Position numbers and translations under genes: made by a program
In this document: in pieces, positions 1 through 11,393 of the stretch
Layout of the letters: each line of letters begins with the position of its first letter
Position numbering within the stretch: the first letter of the stretch is position 1
Source: Siccirubricoccus sp. G192
GTDB lineage: Bacteria; Pseudomonadota; Alphaproteobacteria; Acetobacterales; Acetobacteraceae
Assembly: GCF_019084075.1 (NCBI RefSeq)
Contig: NZ_JAHREN010000001.1
Span: 958,501-1,022,500 of the forward strand
Reading direction: 5' to 3'
DNA: 64,000 bases
Notes under the pieces: model-generated
What the model was told of the DNA's origin: nothing
The model's input: the letters and a program-made list of their open reading frames with translations, nothing else
Databases searched by the model: none

Positions 1-713
1 ACACGCTCAAGGTGATCGACGCGCTGCTCCGCGTCGAACTGCCGGCCGGCCCATGCTGGCGCCGCTACAACGGCGACGGCTATGGTGAGCACGCGGATGG
101 CGCTTCGTTTGACGGGGTCGGGACTGGCCGCGCCTGGCCGCTGCTGACGGGCGAGCGCGCCCACTACGCGCTCGCGGCTGGCGACAGCGCCGGCGCCGAG
201 CGACTGCTCGTCGCGATGGAGGGTTTCGCCAGCGACGAGGGGCTGCTGCCCGAGCAGGTCTGGGATGCGGAGGATGTACCCGCGCGCAAACTGTTTCGCG
301 GTCATCCCTCGGGATCGGCGATGCCACTGGTGTGGGCGCATGCGGAGCATGTGAAACTGCTGCGCTCGCTGCGCGACGGGCGCGTGTTTGACACGCCGTC
401 GCAGTCGGTCCAGCGCTATCTGGTGGACAAGGTGCGACCCCGGCTCGGCGGCACCTGGCGGCCGAACAACAAGTGCCGCGCTGCCCGCGGCGACCTGCCG
501 CTGCGCGTCGAATTGCCCGCGCCTGCGACGGTGCACTGGAGCGACGACGGCTGGCACAGCTTACAAAACACGCCAACCCACGACAGCGGCTTCGGAACGC
601 ATGTCGCCGACCTTCGGGCAGCGGCTGCAACCGAGGAGGTCATATTCACCTTCCGCTGGACGGGAACAGGTCTCTGGGAAGGCGAGGATTACCGCGTATC
701 CATGCTCGATTGA
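1..713 (+). CDS. Glycoside hydrolase family 15 (glucoamylase-like), C-terminal part
   Basis: The reading frame is open through the left edge, so only the last ~237 residues are present. They match the end of the GH15 (alpha/alpha)6 barrel: GPCWRRYNGDGYGE, then a GRAWPLLTGERAHY helix, then LLPEQVWD, whose Glu is the usual GH15 catalytic base position, then SAMPLVWAHAEHVKL. A ~70-residue beta-rich tail follows, ending GLWEGEDYRVSMLD. Family members release glucose from alpha-glucans, dextrins or trehalose; the substrate cannot be told from this fragment. The 3' end overlaps a transposase remnant on the other strand by about 25 bp, so the mobile fragment begins right at the end of this gene. Confidence 0.85.
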   Translation, partial: TLKVIDALLRVELPAGPCWRRYNGDGYGEHADGASFDGVGTGRAWPLLTGERAHYALAAGDSAGAERLLVAMEGFASDEGLLPEQVWDAEDVPARKLFRGHPSGSAMPLVWAHAEHVKLLRSLRDGRVFDTPSQSVQRYLVDKVRPRLGGTWRPNNKCRAARGDLPLRVELPAPATVHWSDDGWHSLQNTPTHDSGFGTHVADLRAAAATEEVIFTFRWTGTGLWEGEDYRVSMLD

Positions 714-1279
714 AATACTCTGATGTCCGGATTGTCTTGGTGGCCATGCAACTGAGCTTGATTCCAGGGCCATCTCCGCCGAAGTCTCGACCGGTCTGAA
801 TGTGGGTTTCGGACCAAGATGAGACTTGATGATACCGCCGGGCGGAGACCGGGCTGCAGCCCGTCCAGCGCCAGGATGACCCCGCCCTGGGCCTTCAGCA
901 CCCGCCGCAGCCGCCGCGGGTTGGTCAGAGCCGTGGCCAGGAGCTCGTCGTAGCGGTCGAGCAGGTTGGTCACGCTGCGCTCGGCGATCTCCACCCCGCG
1001 CCCGCGCAGGGCCGCGTGGATCTCCGGCACGCTGCGGTGGTCACGGTGGCGCAACAGCCCGACCAGGGCGATCACGTCCAGGCCAAACTCGTGCTGCGGC
1101 AGCGCCAGGGCGCCCTCCGCCTCCGGCCGGTAGGGGATGTGGAAGCGCGGACAGCCCTCCCGCTCGCAGCGGCGGATGCGCAGACGCAGCCACACCGGGC
1201 CGGACAGGGTCACCAGATTGCGGCGGTTCTCGTAGCGCAATCGCAGGTGCCCGCCGCAGCCTGGGCGGCCCCTCCGCAC
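689..1279 (-). pseudogene. Truncated IS transposase remnant
   Basis: Read on the minus strand, the first ~140 residues resemble a zinc-finger transposase: GCGGHLRLRYENRR, then RRCEREGCPRFHIPYRPE, then HEFGLDVIALVGLLRHRDHR, then the start of the catalytic part, GGVILALDGLQP. The expected continuation (a GHE-LWV-RD type stretch and the rest of the DDE domain) is missing. After about position 860 the frame runs through unrelated sequence. Upstream, the first zinc-ligand region (about 1280-1335) is also out of frame. I read this as a dead insertion-sequence fragment at the left border of the metal-resistance region. Family assignment is from remembered motif similarity only. Positions 1280-1516 contain no other gene that I can support. 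Confidence 0.6.
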
Positions 1280-1516
1280 GGGGCCAGCACCCGCTCCCGC
1301 TCCGGCCGTGCTCGCGCCGATACCCTGGCCATCCTGCGCCTCCAGGAAACCTCGAAGACTGCCTCCTCAACGCATCATGGCAGCCAGCTTTGCCACCCTA
1401 GCCTTTTAGCGCAGGCGGAACTGCACTCGGGTCCGGCCTATCCCGGCCCCTGTCGCGTCGCTACAACCCACTCCGCGGCCTCTGCTTGGGTTTTCGTGCG
1501 GATCATCGTCATGACC

Positions 1517-4627
<3,111 letters not shown>

Positions 4628-4633
4628 CGGCGC

Positions 4634-5887
4634 TCAGTCCTCCGCCCCGAAGCGGCTGTGCAGCAGCAGGGCCTTCAGGCGGAAGCTGCCCTGGGTCGCC
4701 ACCACCTCACCGGGCTCCAGCCCATCCGCCACCTCCGTCAGCCCGCCCTGGCGCAGCCCGGGACGGATGTCGCGGCGAGCGAAGCGGTTCTCCGCCAACT
4801 GCACGAAGACCACCGGCTGGTCGTCCATCCTTTGCAGCGCCGCATCGGGCACCACCAGCCCCTCGCGGCCGAGCGGCGCCTCGATCTCCACGACGGCGAA
4901 CATGTTGACCTTCAGCGCCCCATCCGCGTTCGGGATCTCGCACCGTACCCTGGCGGTGCCGGTCCGGGGATCGAGCTGGTCGGCGATATAGGCGGCGTGT
5001 CCGGGGAAGCGCTGCCCCGGATAGGCCTCGACGGCGATGCTGACGGCGGCGCCCGGGCGCACCGCGCCCAGGTCCCGCTCCGGCAGGTCGGCCTGGACCC
5101 ACACCGTCGAAAGGTCGGCCAGGGCGAAGATCTCCCGGCCGGTATCCACCAGTTCCCCCGGCGTGGCGCCGATGGCGAGCACGGCGCCGTCGAAGGGCGC
5201 GAGGATGGCGCCGCGGGCATCCTCCGGCGTGGCGCCGGCCAGGCTCACCGTCTCCGGCTCCTGCTGGCCGCCCATGGCCGCGGGGCTGTAGCGCGACAGC
5301 ATCTCGCGCCAATGCTCGGACTCCACCCTGTGGGTCTGCACCGCTGCCTCTGCCCGGGCCAGCTCGGCCTGGCGCCGCTCCACCTCGCTCTGCGCCATGG
5401 CGCCGCTCCGCACCAGGTTCTGGGCACGCTGCAGGGCGGCGCGCGCGGTCGTCGTCTCGGCCTCGGCCTGGCGCAGTGCGGCCTGGGCGCTGGCGAATTG
5501 GTGCCGCGCCTCCGCCAGATCGAGCGCATCGAGGACCGCCAGGCGCTGGCCCCGGCGCACGCGCTGGCCGATCGCCACCTCGATGGACTGCACCCGGCCG
5601 CGGGCCAGGGGGTTGATGTGGGCGAGGCGCAACTCGTTGAACCCGACCATGCCGGTGACGCGGATGGTGCGGACCAGCGGCCGCCGCTCCACCGGAGCGG
5701 TCTGCAAGCCGAAATTGCGCGCCGCCTCGGGCGACAGCTCGACCTCGGTCGGCAGGACCTCCTGCGGCACGGCGGCGGCGGGCGCCTCCGGTGCCGGCGG
5801 GGCCAGCCACCTTCCGGCGAGGAAGCCGCCCGTCGCCGCGGCGCTCCCCACGCCGGCGAGCAGCAGCAAGGTCCGGCGGCGGGTCAT
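4634..5887 (-). CDS. czcB: Efflux RND periplasmic adaptor (membrane fusion protein), CzcB type
   Basis: The protein has 417 residues. It has a basic, Tat-like start (MTRRRTLLLLAGVGSAAATG) that works as signal or membrane anchor, a split lipoyl domain (INPLARGRVQSIEVAIGQRVRRGQ, shortened here to the part IEVAIGQRVRRGQ, about residues 100-115, with its partner around APFDGAVLAIGATPGELV), a long Ala/Glu/Gln/Arg-rich coiled-coil hairpin (about 125-195), a beta-barrel domain and a membrane-proximal tail. It bridges CzcA to the outer-membrane channel. Its ATG overlaps the czcC stop in an ATGA, which indicates translational coupling. No His-rich metal-binding N-terminal extension, as found in some CzcB proteins, is present. 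Confidence 0.9.
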   Translation of the reverse strand: MTRRRTLLLLAGVGSAAATGGFLAGRWLAPPAPEAPAAAVPQEVLPTEVELSPEAARNFGLQTAPVERRPLVRTIRVTGMVGFNELRLAHINPLARGRVQSIEVAIGQRVRRGQRLAVLDALDLAEARHQFASAQAALRQAEAETTTARAALQRAQNLVRSGAMAQSEVERRQAELARAEAAVQTHRVESEHWREMLSRYSPAAMGGQQEPETVSLAGATPEDARGAILAPFDGAVLAIGATPGELVDTGREIFALADLSTVWVQADLPERDLGAVRPGAAVSIAVEAYPGQRFPGHAAYIADQLDPRTGTARVRCEIPNADGALKVNMFAVVEIEAPLGREGLVVPDAALQRMDDQPVVFVQLAENRFARRDIRPGLRQGGLTEVADGLEPGEVVATQGSFRLKALLLHSRFGAED

Positions 5888-7107
5888 GGCATCACCCCAA
5901 GGGCCTGGTTCAGCCGGGCGCGGGCGCGGTCCTGGTTGGCCCGCGCACGGGCGCGGGTGAGGTCGGAGTCGAAGGCGGCGGTGCGGGCGCGGATCACCTC
6001 GACCAGCGGCATCTCCCCCACGGCATAGGCCTGTTCGAGTTGCCGGCGGCGCTGCTCCAGGGTGCGGAAGCCGGCCTCGGCCAGCCGCAATTGCGCCTGC
6101 GCCGCCTCGAAACCGAGGCGCGCCTGACGGCTCTCGATTTCCAGTTCGCGTTGCAGCAGCGCAAGCTGCGCCTCGGCACGGCTCACCTCCGCCTGGGCCG
6201 CGGCGAGGCGGGGGCGGTTGCGGGCCTCGGTCGCCAGCGGCAGGCGCACGACCACTCCGACCCGCGTGTCGAAGCGTTCGGGATAGGTGGACTGCTCGTG
6301 CCTGCCTTGCAGGGCGATGGTGGGGCTGTCGCGCGGAGTCGCCTCCACCAGCCGCAGGGCGGCCTGTGCCGTCCCCACCGCGCGGCGGGCCGCCAGCAGG
6401 CGCGGATGCTCCGGCACCGGGCGGGGCGGCGGGCTCCGGTCCTCAGCCAGGCTGGGCGCGGTGGCGAGGCCGGTGATGACGGCGAAGCGCGTCTGTGCCT
6501 GGGCGAGCAGGGCGCGCTGGTCGCGCAGGGCGGATTCGGCGGTCAGTGCCTCGCCGCGGGCCAGCAGCGCATCGGCGCTCGGGCTCTCGCCGCGCTGGGC
6601 GCGCTGTTCGGTGATCGCGGCAAGCTGGCCTGCCGCCGCGGCCCGGCGCTCCAGCGGCGGCCCGGCCAGCGTGGCTTCCTCCACCTGCCCGGCGGCGTCG
6701 CGCACCAGCCCGGCGACGGCAAGGCGCAACTCGCCGAGACGCGCCTCCAGTTCCCCGATGCCGGCCTCTGCCTGCCGAACCGTGGCGCGCCCTTCGCCGG
6801 GCAGCCAGACCGGCGTGCCGATCTCCAGGCCAAGGGAGGCGAAGCCCTGGTTCGAGAGGAAGCGGTCCGAGGTGGCATCGCCCTGCACGAAGGGAGAGGG
6901 CGGGAACAGCCGCCCCGCCGCATCCCGACGTGCCTCCTGCACCGCCCGCTGGGCGGCGAGCGGCCTTGCCTCGGGGCTGCGCTGCCAGGCCGCTTCCACC
7001 GCCTCGGCCAGCGTCGCGGCGTGCGAAACAGCGGACAGAACAGGCGTGGCCAGCCAGCCGAGCGCGAGCGCGGCGCCGAGAATCCGCCAGCGCCGCCGAG
7101 ATGGCAT
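5884..7107 (-). CDS. czcC: Outer-membrane efflux protein (TolC/CzcC family)
   Basis: This is the first gene of the exporter operon. I choose the ATG at 7107, giving 407 residues, because it starts directly at a signal peptide (MPSRRRWRILGAALALGWLA, cleavage near SHAATL). The open frame continues upstream to an ATG at 7278, which is the position equivalent to the start of the PepSY gene at 11263 in the duplicated leader, so a start at 7278 with a 57-residue Arg/Pro-rich leader is possible but less likely. The body has the two repeated long-helix segments of TolC-type channels, e.g. TLAEAVEAAWQRSPEARPLA and ARARANQDRARARLNQALG. It provides the outer-membrane exit for CzcBA. Confidence 0.88.
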   Translation of the reverse strand: MPSRRRWRILGAALALGWLATPVLSAVSHAATLAEAVEAAWQRSPEARPLAAQRAVQEARRDAAGRLFPPSPFVQGDATSDRFLSNQGFASLGLEIGTPVWLPGEGRATVRQAEAGIGELEARLGELRLAVAGLVRDAAGQVEEATLAGPPLERRAAAAGQLAAITEQRAQRGESPSADALLARGEALTAESALRDQRALLAQAQTRFAVITGLATAPSLAEDRSPPPRPVPEHPRLLAARRAVGTAQAALRLVEATPRDSPTIALQGRHEQSTYPERFDTRVGVVVRLPLATEARNRPRLAAAQAEVSRAEAQLALLQRELEIESRQARLGFEAAQAQLRLAEAGFRTLEQRRRQLEQAYAVGEMPLVEVIRARTAAFDSDLTRARARANQDRARARLNQALGVMP

Positions 7108-7273
7108 CGTCGGGTTGACGCGCCCGGTGCCGGTCCGCTCGACGGCCAGGCCGAGCGGCCGGCACCGCCGGCCCATGCCGGCTCTCGGCGCATTGGTCAG
7201 CAGGGCAGTGGCGGCAGGGATCCCGGCGGCGCCGAGGCCGGGAGCCAGGTCCTGCCGGACGGCGGCTTGTGTG

Positions 7274-7341
7274 GTCATGGCCCGCATTCTGGCCGGGCAC
7301 GGCTGACAGGTCGCTGACATGGATCAACAGCAGGCGGTCAG
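7274..7341. promoter_or_regulatory. Divergent control region A with 11-bp-spaced GCTGACA repeats
   Basis: This stretch lies between czcC (minus) and the secreted protein gene at 7410 (plus). It holds GCTGACA at 7302-7308 and again at 7313-7319, one helical turn apart, followed by GGTCAG at 7336-7341. It is identical at 61 of 68 positions to 11259-11326, with a fully identical 30-bp core. Direct repeats with 11-bp spacing are the usual footprint of OmpR/PhoP-family response regulators. The regulator encoded at 10233-10907 is the obvious candidate (inference). Confidence 0.6.
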
Positions 7342-7409
7342 TACGCCCTGCCTAGGGTCTCTAGCATCGGGTCAGGAAATGGTCCGGGCCCGCGCAACGG
7401 AGACCAGAG

Positions 7410-7811
7410 ATGCAGATCGCGACGAACCCCTCAACCGACCGGCCGCCATCCATCGGACGGAAAGCCGGCACGGTGCTCCGCCATGCCCTCTTCGCCTCAC
7501 TCCTCGCCGTCGCCGCCGGTGGTGCTGCCCATGCGCAGGATCCCGGTCCCTGGCTCGCCAATCAGGGCGGCAGCCTGGAGGTCGTCTCCGGCACCAGCCT
7601 GCGGCAGCCCGTGGGCGGCGGTGCCGTCGGCCTGAGCGGCGGCGGAGAGAATGAGGTGATCACCTACGGCGCCACGGCAGATACCCATGCGCAGCGTGGC
7701 CTCGTGGCCGAGATGCTCGGGGGCGGCAACGACGCCGTGGTCGTCTACCGCCAGCCGGTAAGGCCGGCGATTGCGGAGCTCGCGCGCGCGGATGGCGGTT
7801 TCCGGAGCTGA
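7410..7811 (+). CDS. Small secreted protein of unknown function
   Basis: The protein has 133 residues with an N-terminal signal sequence (hydrophobic LFASLLAVAAGGAA, cleavage likely after AHA). The mature part is Gly-rich and beta-like: GGSLEVVSGTSLRQPVGGG, then GGGENEVITYG, then LGGGNDAVVVYRQPV. I recognise no family. It starts about 70 bp downstream of the duplicated control region A, behind a GGAGACC ribosome site that is also found in front of the PepSY gene at 11394, so it is probably metal-regulated together with czcCBA. It has no Cys and no obvious metal-ligand cluster. Confidence 0.7.
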   Translation: MQIATNPSTDRPPSIGRKAGTVLRHALFASLLAVAAGGAAHAQDPGPWLANQGGSLEVVSGTSLRQPVGGGAVGLSGGGENEVITYGATADTHAQRGLVAEMLGGGNDAVVVYRQPVRPAIAELARADGGFRS

Positions 7812-7864
7812 ACCTGTTCGGGACGGGCGCTGCGGCGCTGGTGCGCAGCGCCGTTCCTGCCGGA

Positions 7865-7896
7865 TCGCTGACATCCCGGGTCAGCCCGCCGTCAGC
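7865..7896. promoter_or_regulatory. Third copy of the GCTGACA-type operator
   Basis: TCGCTGACAT at 7865-7874 is identical to the second half of the repeats in control regions A and B. It is followed by GTCAGC (the inverse of GCTGAC) at 7880-7885 and 7891-7896, again exactly 11 bp apart. It lies about 70-100 bp upstream of the PepSY/cytochrome b561 gene pair, which suggests that this pair belongs to the same regulon. No footprint is known; the call rests on the repeats alone. Confidence 0.5.
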
Positions 7897-7964
7897 GGCA
7901 CTGCACCAGTCTCCCACGTATCGCCCCGCATCGTGCAGGGCGAGCAGCCAAAGGAGAAAGACTC

Positions 7965-8240
7965 ATGCGCAAGCTCGCCATCCTCGCCGCCGCCCTCGCC
8001 TCGCTGGGTACGGTCGCGGCGGCCCAGGCCGGAAGCCTCGGCCGGCCCTGCACCTCGGCTCCGGAGGCCCAGTGGCTCCCGCTCGACGCGCTGAAGGCCA
8101 AGGCGGAAGCCGCGGGGTATCGGGTCCAGAAGGCCAAGCTGAAGGCCGCCTGCGGCGAGATCTACGCGCTGGACCGCAATGGCGCGCGGGTCGAGCTGTT
8201 CCTCGATCCGACCTCGGGCCAGATCGTCGGAAGCCAGTGA
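7965..8240 (+). CDS. PepSY-domain periplasmic protein
   Basis: This 91-residue protein has a clean signal peptide (MRKLAILAAALASLG, cleavage after AQA). The mature ~70-residue part is a single PepSY-like fold: WLPLDALKAKAEAAGYRVQ, then KAACGEIYALDRNGARVELF, ending DPTSGQIVGSQ. Two Cys (in RPCTSAPE and KAACGE) may form a disulfide. PepSY domains are small inhibitory or sensory modules, often next to two-component systems and b-type cytochromes. It sits 15 bp upstream of the cytochrome b561 gene and probably forms an operon with it. It is similar in layout to the gene at 11394. The start has an AAAGGAGAAAG ribosome site. Confidence 0.85.
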   Translation: MRKLAILAAALASLGTVAAAQAGSLGRPCTSAPEAQWLPLDALKAKAEAAGYRVQKAKLKAACGEIYALDRNGARVELFLDPTSGQIVGSQ

Positions 8241-8255
8241 GCAGGGAGAGATGAC

Positions 8256-8852
8256 GTGACCATCCGCAGCGATGCGGTCGAAGCCGGCGGCGTGATGCCG
8301 CCGGCGATGACCACTGGCCCTCGGGGCACGACCACGCCGATGGTGCGGGTCTGGGATCCCTTCGTGCGGGCCTTCCACTGGAGCCTGGTCGGCCTGTTTG
8401 CCCTCGCCTTCGTCACGGGGGACGAGGTCGAGTGGCTGCACCTCGCAGCCGGCTACGCCATCGCGGCCCTCGTCCTGCTCCGGGTCGCCTGGGGTTTCGT
8501 CGGGCCGCAACATGCCCGCTTCACCGACTTCATCAGGTCGCCGCGAGAGGTGTTCGCCTATCTCCGCAATGCCGCCCGGCTGCGGGCGCCCCGCCATCTC
8601 GGGCACAACCCGGCCGGTGGTGCGATGGTCGCGGCCCTGCTCGCGCTGCTCGCCGGCGTCGCCGCGACCGGCTTCATGATGACGACGGATGCCTTCTGGG
8701 GTGCGCAATGGGTCGAAGACCTGCATGAGGGGCTGGTCAACATGATGCTGGTCCTCATCGCCCTGCACGTGGCGGGCGTCCTCTTCGCCAGCTTCGAGCA
8801 TGGCGAGAACCTGATCCGGGCGATGTTCACCGGGCGGAAGCGGACCCGCTGA
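8256..8852 (+). CDS. Cytochrome b561-family membrane protein
   Basis: The 198 residues begin at GTG (8256); an ATG 13 codons on is an alternative. After a ~30-residue soluble leader comes RVWDPFVRAFHWSLVGLFAL, the typical first helix of Ni/Fe-hydrogenase-type b cytochromes with a heme-ligand His. It is followed by further helices with WLHLAAGYAIAALVLLRVAWG, GAMVAALLALLAGVAATGFM and EGLVNMMLVLIALHVAGVLF; four helices carry the expected pair of His per heme. It would transfer electrons across or along the inner membrane, with a partner that is not identifiable here. Its last 26 bp overlap the convergent sensor kinase gene. Confidence 0.88.
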   Translation: MTIRSDAVEAGGVMPPAMTTGPRGTTTPMVRVWDPFVRAFHWSLVGLFALAFVTGDEVEWLHLAAGYAIAALVLLRVAWGFVGPQHARFTDFIRSPREVFAYLRNAARLRAPRHLGHNPAGGAMVAALLALLAGVAATGFMMTTDAFWGAQWVEDLHEGLVNMMLVLIALHVAGVLFASFEHGENLIRAMFTGRKRTR

Positions 8853-10233
8853 GGCCGTCACGGCACGGCAATCGAATCTCCGCCCGCAACCCGCCGAGCT
8901 CCGCCGAGCGGCCAAGGCCGAGCGAGCCACCATAAGCCTCCGCCAGATCGCCGACGATGGCGAGGCCCAGCCCGGCCCCCGGCTTCGTCGCATCGAGCCG
9001 ACCGCCGCGGGCGAGCGCGGTCGCCGCCTCCGTCTCCGGGATGCCGGGGCCGTCATCCTCGACCGAGAGCAGGACCGCGCCACCGGCCGCCTCCCGCCGG
9101 CCGGCGAGGCGGACCCGGCCCCGCGCCCATTTCATCGCGTTCTCGGCGAGGTTGCCCAGCATCTCGGCCAGGTCCTGCGCGTCGGCATCCACGATCAGCT
9201 CTGCCGGGATGTCGATGTCCCAGGCGAGGTCCTGCCCCCGCGGCACGCGGCGCAGGACATCCACCACCCGCTGCGCCACCGGGGCGGGCGCGGCCTGTCG
9301 GGCGGCGCCGCCCCCGGCCTGCGCGGCCCGCGCCCGGGCCAGTTCGCGCTCGACATGCCGCCGCATGACTTCGGTGACGGTTTCGATCTCCTCCGCCAGC
9401 TCGCCCTCGCCGCGTTCCCGCAACTGCGCCGCATCGGCGGCCAGGATGGTGAGCGGCGTCTTCAGGCCATGCGCCAGATCGGCGGCCCGTGCCCGCGCCC
9501 GCTCCAGCGCCTTGCCCTGCGCATCCAGCAGGTGGTCCAGCTCGGCGGCGAGCGGCCGCACCTCATCCGGGAACCCTGCCGCCCCCAGCCGTACCTCCCG
9601 CCCGGCGCGGACCGCGGCGAGGCGGTGCCGGAGCAGGCCGAGTGGCCGCAGCCCGACCGTCACCTGCACCCAGGCGGCGGCGATCAGGATGGCGGCGAGC
9701 AGGGCCAGGGAGGGCGCCAGGTCGAGCGCAAAGGCGCGCCCCGCGGCGTGGAGCTCCGCCCGATCCACCGCGGCCACGGCGCGCACGCCACCACCACCGA
9801 GGCTCGCGGGCAGCGTGACATGCCGCTCCACCGCGAGGAGCGAGGCGCCACCAGGGCCAGGGATGCTGTGCTGGTGCACTTCCCCGTCCCGCAGCAGGTC
9901 GGGCGGCAGCCGCAGGATCGTGTCCCAGAGCGAGCGCGAGCGCAGCACGGCCCCGCCCTCGGCCGGTGGCTCCTCCCGGATCTGCCAGTAAAGCCCGCTG
10001 AGCGGCTCCAGGAAGCGCGGCTCGGCCGGCGGCCGGAGCAGGTCCAGCGAGCCGTCCGGCGCACGCCCGAGGCCGTCGATGAGCTGGCGGAGATGCGCCT
10101 CGAGTTCGAGTGCCATCCGGCGCTCGACATGCCGCTCGAACAGCAGCACGAGGCCGAAGCCCGCCAGGGCAAGCGCGAGCAGGATGGAAGCGGCCCCCGC
10201 GGCGAGCAGCCGCAGCCGGAGCGAGCCGCGCAT
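8827..10233 (-). CDS. Sensor histidine kinase, PhoQ-like
   Basis: The kinase has 468 residues from the ATG at 10233, which overlaps the regulator stop as TGATG. It has a transmembrane helix at about 10-30, a periplasmic sensor of ~130 residues, a second helix (LAPSLALLAAILIAAAWV), a HAMP-like linker, and a phospho-acceptor helix with DLAHGLKTPLTILAADA. This H-G-L-K-T-P-L form is the PhoQ-type variant of the H-box. The ATPase follows: N-box GNLAENAMKWA, G1 VEDDGPGIPE, G2 GAGLGLAIVG. The periplasmic part has no His/Cys-rich metal site that I can see, so the signal is unknown. It is last in a PepSY-regulator-kinase operon. Confidence 0.9.
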   Translation of the reverse strand: MRGSLRLRLLAAGAASILLALALAGFGLVLLFERHVERRMALELEAHLRQLIDGLGRAPDGSLDLLRPPAEPRFLEPLSGLYWQIREEPPAEGGAVLRSRSLWDTILRLPPDLLRDGEVHQHSIPGPGGASLLAVERHVTLPASLGGGGVRAVAAVDRAELHAAGRAFALDLAPSLALLAAILIAAAWVQVTVGLRPLGLLRHRLAAVRAGREVRLGAAGFPDEVRPLAAELDHLLDAQGKALERARARAADLAHGLKTPLTILAADAAQLRERGEGELAEEIETVTEVMRRHVERELARARAAQAGGGAARQAAPAPVAQRVVDVLRRVPRGQDLAWDIDIPAELIVDADAQDLAEMLGNLAENAMKWARGRVRLAGRREAAGGAVLLSVEDDGPGIPETEAATALARGGRLDATKPGAGLGLAIVGDLAEAYGGSLGLGRSAELGGLRAEIRLPCRDGLSGSASAR

Positions 10234-10907
10234 CACCTGGCGAGGGGGGCGGGTTCGGGCACGACATAGCCGAAGCCGCGCCGCGTCTCGATCAGTTCCA
10301 CCCCGAGCTTGCGCCGCAGGCGGCCCATCAGCACCTCGACCGCATTCGGGTCGCGGTCGTGGTCGTGGTCATAGAGGTGTTCCATGAGCTCGGTGGGCGG
10401 CACCACCCGCCCGGCGTGATGCATCAGGTAGCTCAGGCAGCGGTACTCCAAGGGAGAGAGCGGCACCGGGGCGCCCTCCACCGTGACCCGCATCTGCCGC
10501 GTGTCGAGCGCCACCGGGCCGATCGTCACGACCGCCGAGGCGCGACCTGCGGCACGGCGCAGCAGGGCGCGGACGCGGGCCAGCAGTTCCTCCATGGCGA
10601 AAGGCTTGGGCAGGTAGTCGTCGGCCCCGGCATCGATCCCCTCGACGCGCTCTGCCCAGGCGCCGCGCGCGGTCAGGATCAGCACCGGGAAGCCACGCCC
10701 GCCCGCCCGCCACTTCTTCAGCACCGCGAGTCCATCCATCTTCGGCAGGCCGAGATCGAGCACGGCGGCGTCGTAGTCCTCCGTGTCGCCCTGGAACCAG
10801 GCCTCCTCGCCGTCACGGGCCAGATCCACCGCATAGCCCGCGCCCTCAAGGGCCGATCGCACACCGCGCGCGATCCGCGCGTCGTCCTCGATGAGCAGGA
10901 TCCGCAT
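10233..10907 (-). CDS. OmpR/PhoP-family response regulator
   Basis: I choose the ATG at 10907 (224 residues) because the receiver starts at once with MRILLIEDDARIARG; the open frame upstream is not homologous. The phospho-acceptor is Asp51 (AVLDLGLPKMDG) and the conserved Lys is Lys101 (YLPKPF). The C-terminal winged helix includes LSPLEYRCLSYLMHHAGRVV and RLRRKLGVELIETRRGFGYV. It sits 2 bp after the PepSY gene and is coupled to the kinase. The best candidate targets are the three GCTGACA operator regions at 7302, 7867 and 11287, one of which lies in front of its own operon (autoregulation, inferred). Confidence 0.93.
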   Translation of the reverse strand: MRILLIEDDARIARGVRSALEGAGYAVDLARDGEEAWFQGDTEDYDAAVLDLGLPKMDGLAVLKKWRAGGRGFPVLILTARGAWAERVEGIDAGADDYLPKPFAMEELLARVRALLRRAAGRASAVVTIGPVALDTRQMRVTVEGAPVPLSPLEYRCLSYLMHHAGRVVPPTELMEHLYDHDHDRDPNAVEVLMGRLRRKLGVELIETRRGFGYVVPEPAPLAR

Positions 10908-10909
10908 CG

Positions 10910-11263
10910 CTACTCCGCCTCCCGCCTCAGCACCCGCGCCGTGGCCGCGTCCACATGCACCTTGGCCAGCCGGCCAGCAGGGCCAACCACCTTGAATTCG
11001 TAGATCCATCGGCCATCGTCTTGCTCGAAGTCCACGCCCACCACCTCCCCACCGAGATCCGATCGCACACGTGCGAGGATATCGGCGAGCGGCAGCGCCT
11101 CGCCGCGTTCCAGCGCCGCACGGGCACGCTCGTGGTCGCGCTCGCGGCGGGAATCGCCGGCGCGCGCGGCAGCCGGCGCGAGGATCCCGCCGGCCGTCGC
11201 CGCGCAGAGGCCGCCGGCGAGAAGGACCAGGCTCCGGCGGCGGGTAGAGGCAGGTGTCGTCAT
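10910..11263 (-). CDS. PepSY-domain exported protein in two-component operon
   Basis: The 117 residues start at the ATG at 11263, giving a Tat-like leader (TRRRSLVLLAGGLCAATAGG) and cleavage near ARA-GD. The mature part is a PepSY domain: RARAALERGEALPLADILAR, then GGEVVGVDFEQDDGRWIYEFKV (quoted in part), ending KVHVDAATARVLRREAE. This is the classical PepSY layout in which a basal alpha helix is followed by a four-strand sheet. It is the first gene of the PepSY-regulator-kinase operon, so it could act as the periplasmic input or modulator of the kinase (inference from position). Confidence 0.87.
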   Translation of the reverse strand: MTTPASTRRRSLVLLAGGLCAATAGGILAPAAARAGDSRRERDHERARAALERGEALPLADILARVRSDLGGEVVGVDFEQDDGRWIYEFKVVGPAGRLAKVHVDAATARVLRREAE

Positions 11264-11326
11264 GGCGTGCATCCTGGCCGGGCGTAGCTGACAGGTCGCT
11301 GACATGGATCAACAGCGGGCGGTCAG
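11259..11326. promoter_or_regulatory. Divergent control region B, duplicate of region A
   Basis: This region lies between the PepSY-regulator-kinase operon (minus) and the PepSY gene at 11394 (plus). GCTGACA occurs at 11287-11293 and 11298-11304, and GGTCAG at 11321-11326, at the same relative positions as in region A. The similarity continues more weakly into both transcripts: the minus-strand gene starts ATG-ACN-ACN in both copies, and the plus-strand gene has the same ACGGAGACC ribosome region. This indicates duplication of a whole divergent promoter. Confidence 0.6.
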
Positions 11327-11393
11327 CATCCCTCCGCCAGGGTTGCCGCATCGGGTCCGGAATCGCTCCTGACCCGAGGAACGGAGACCGAAG

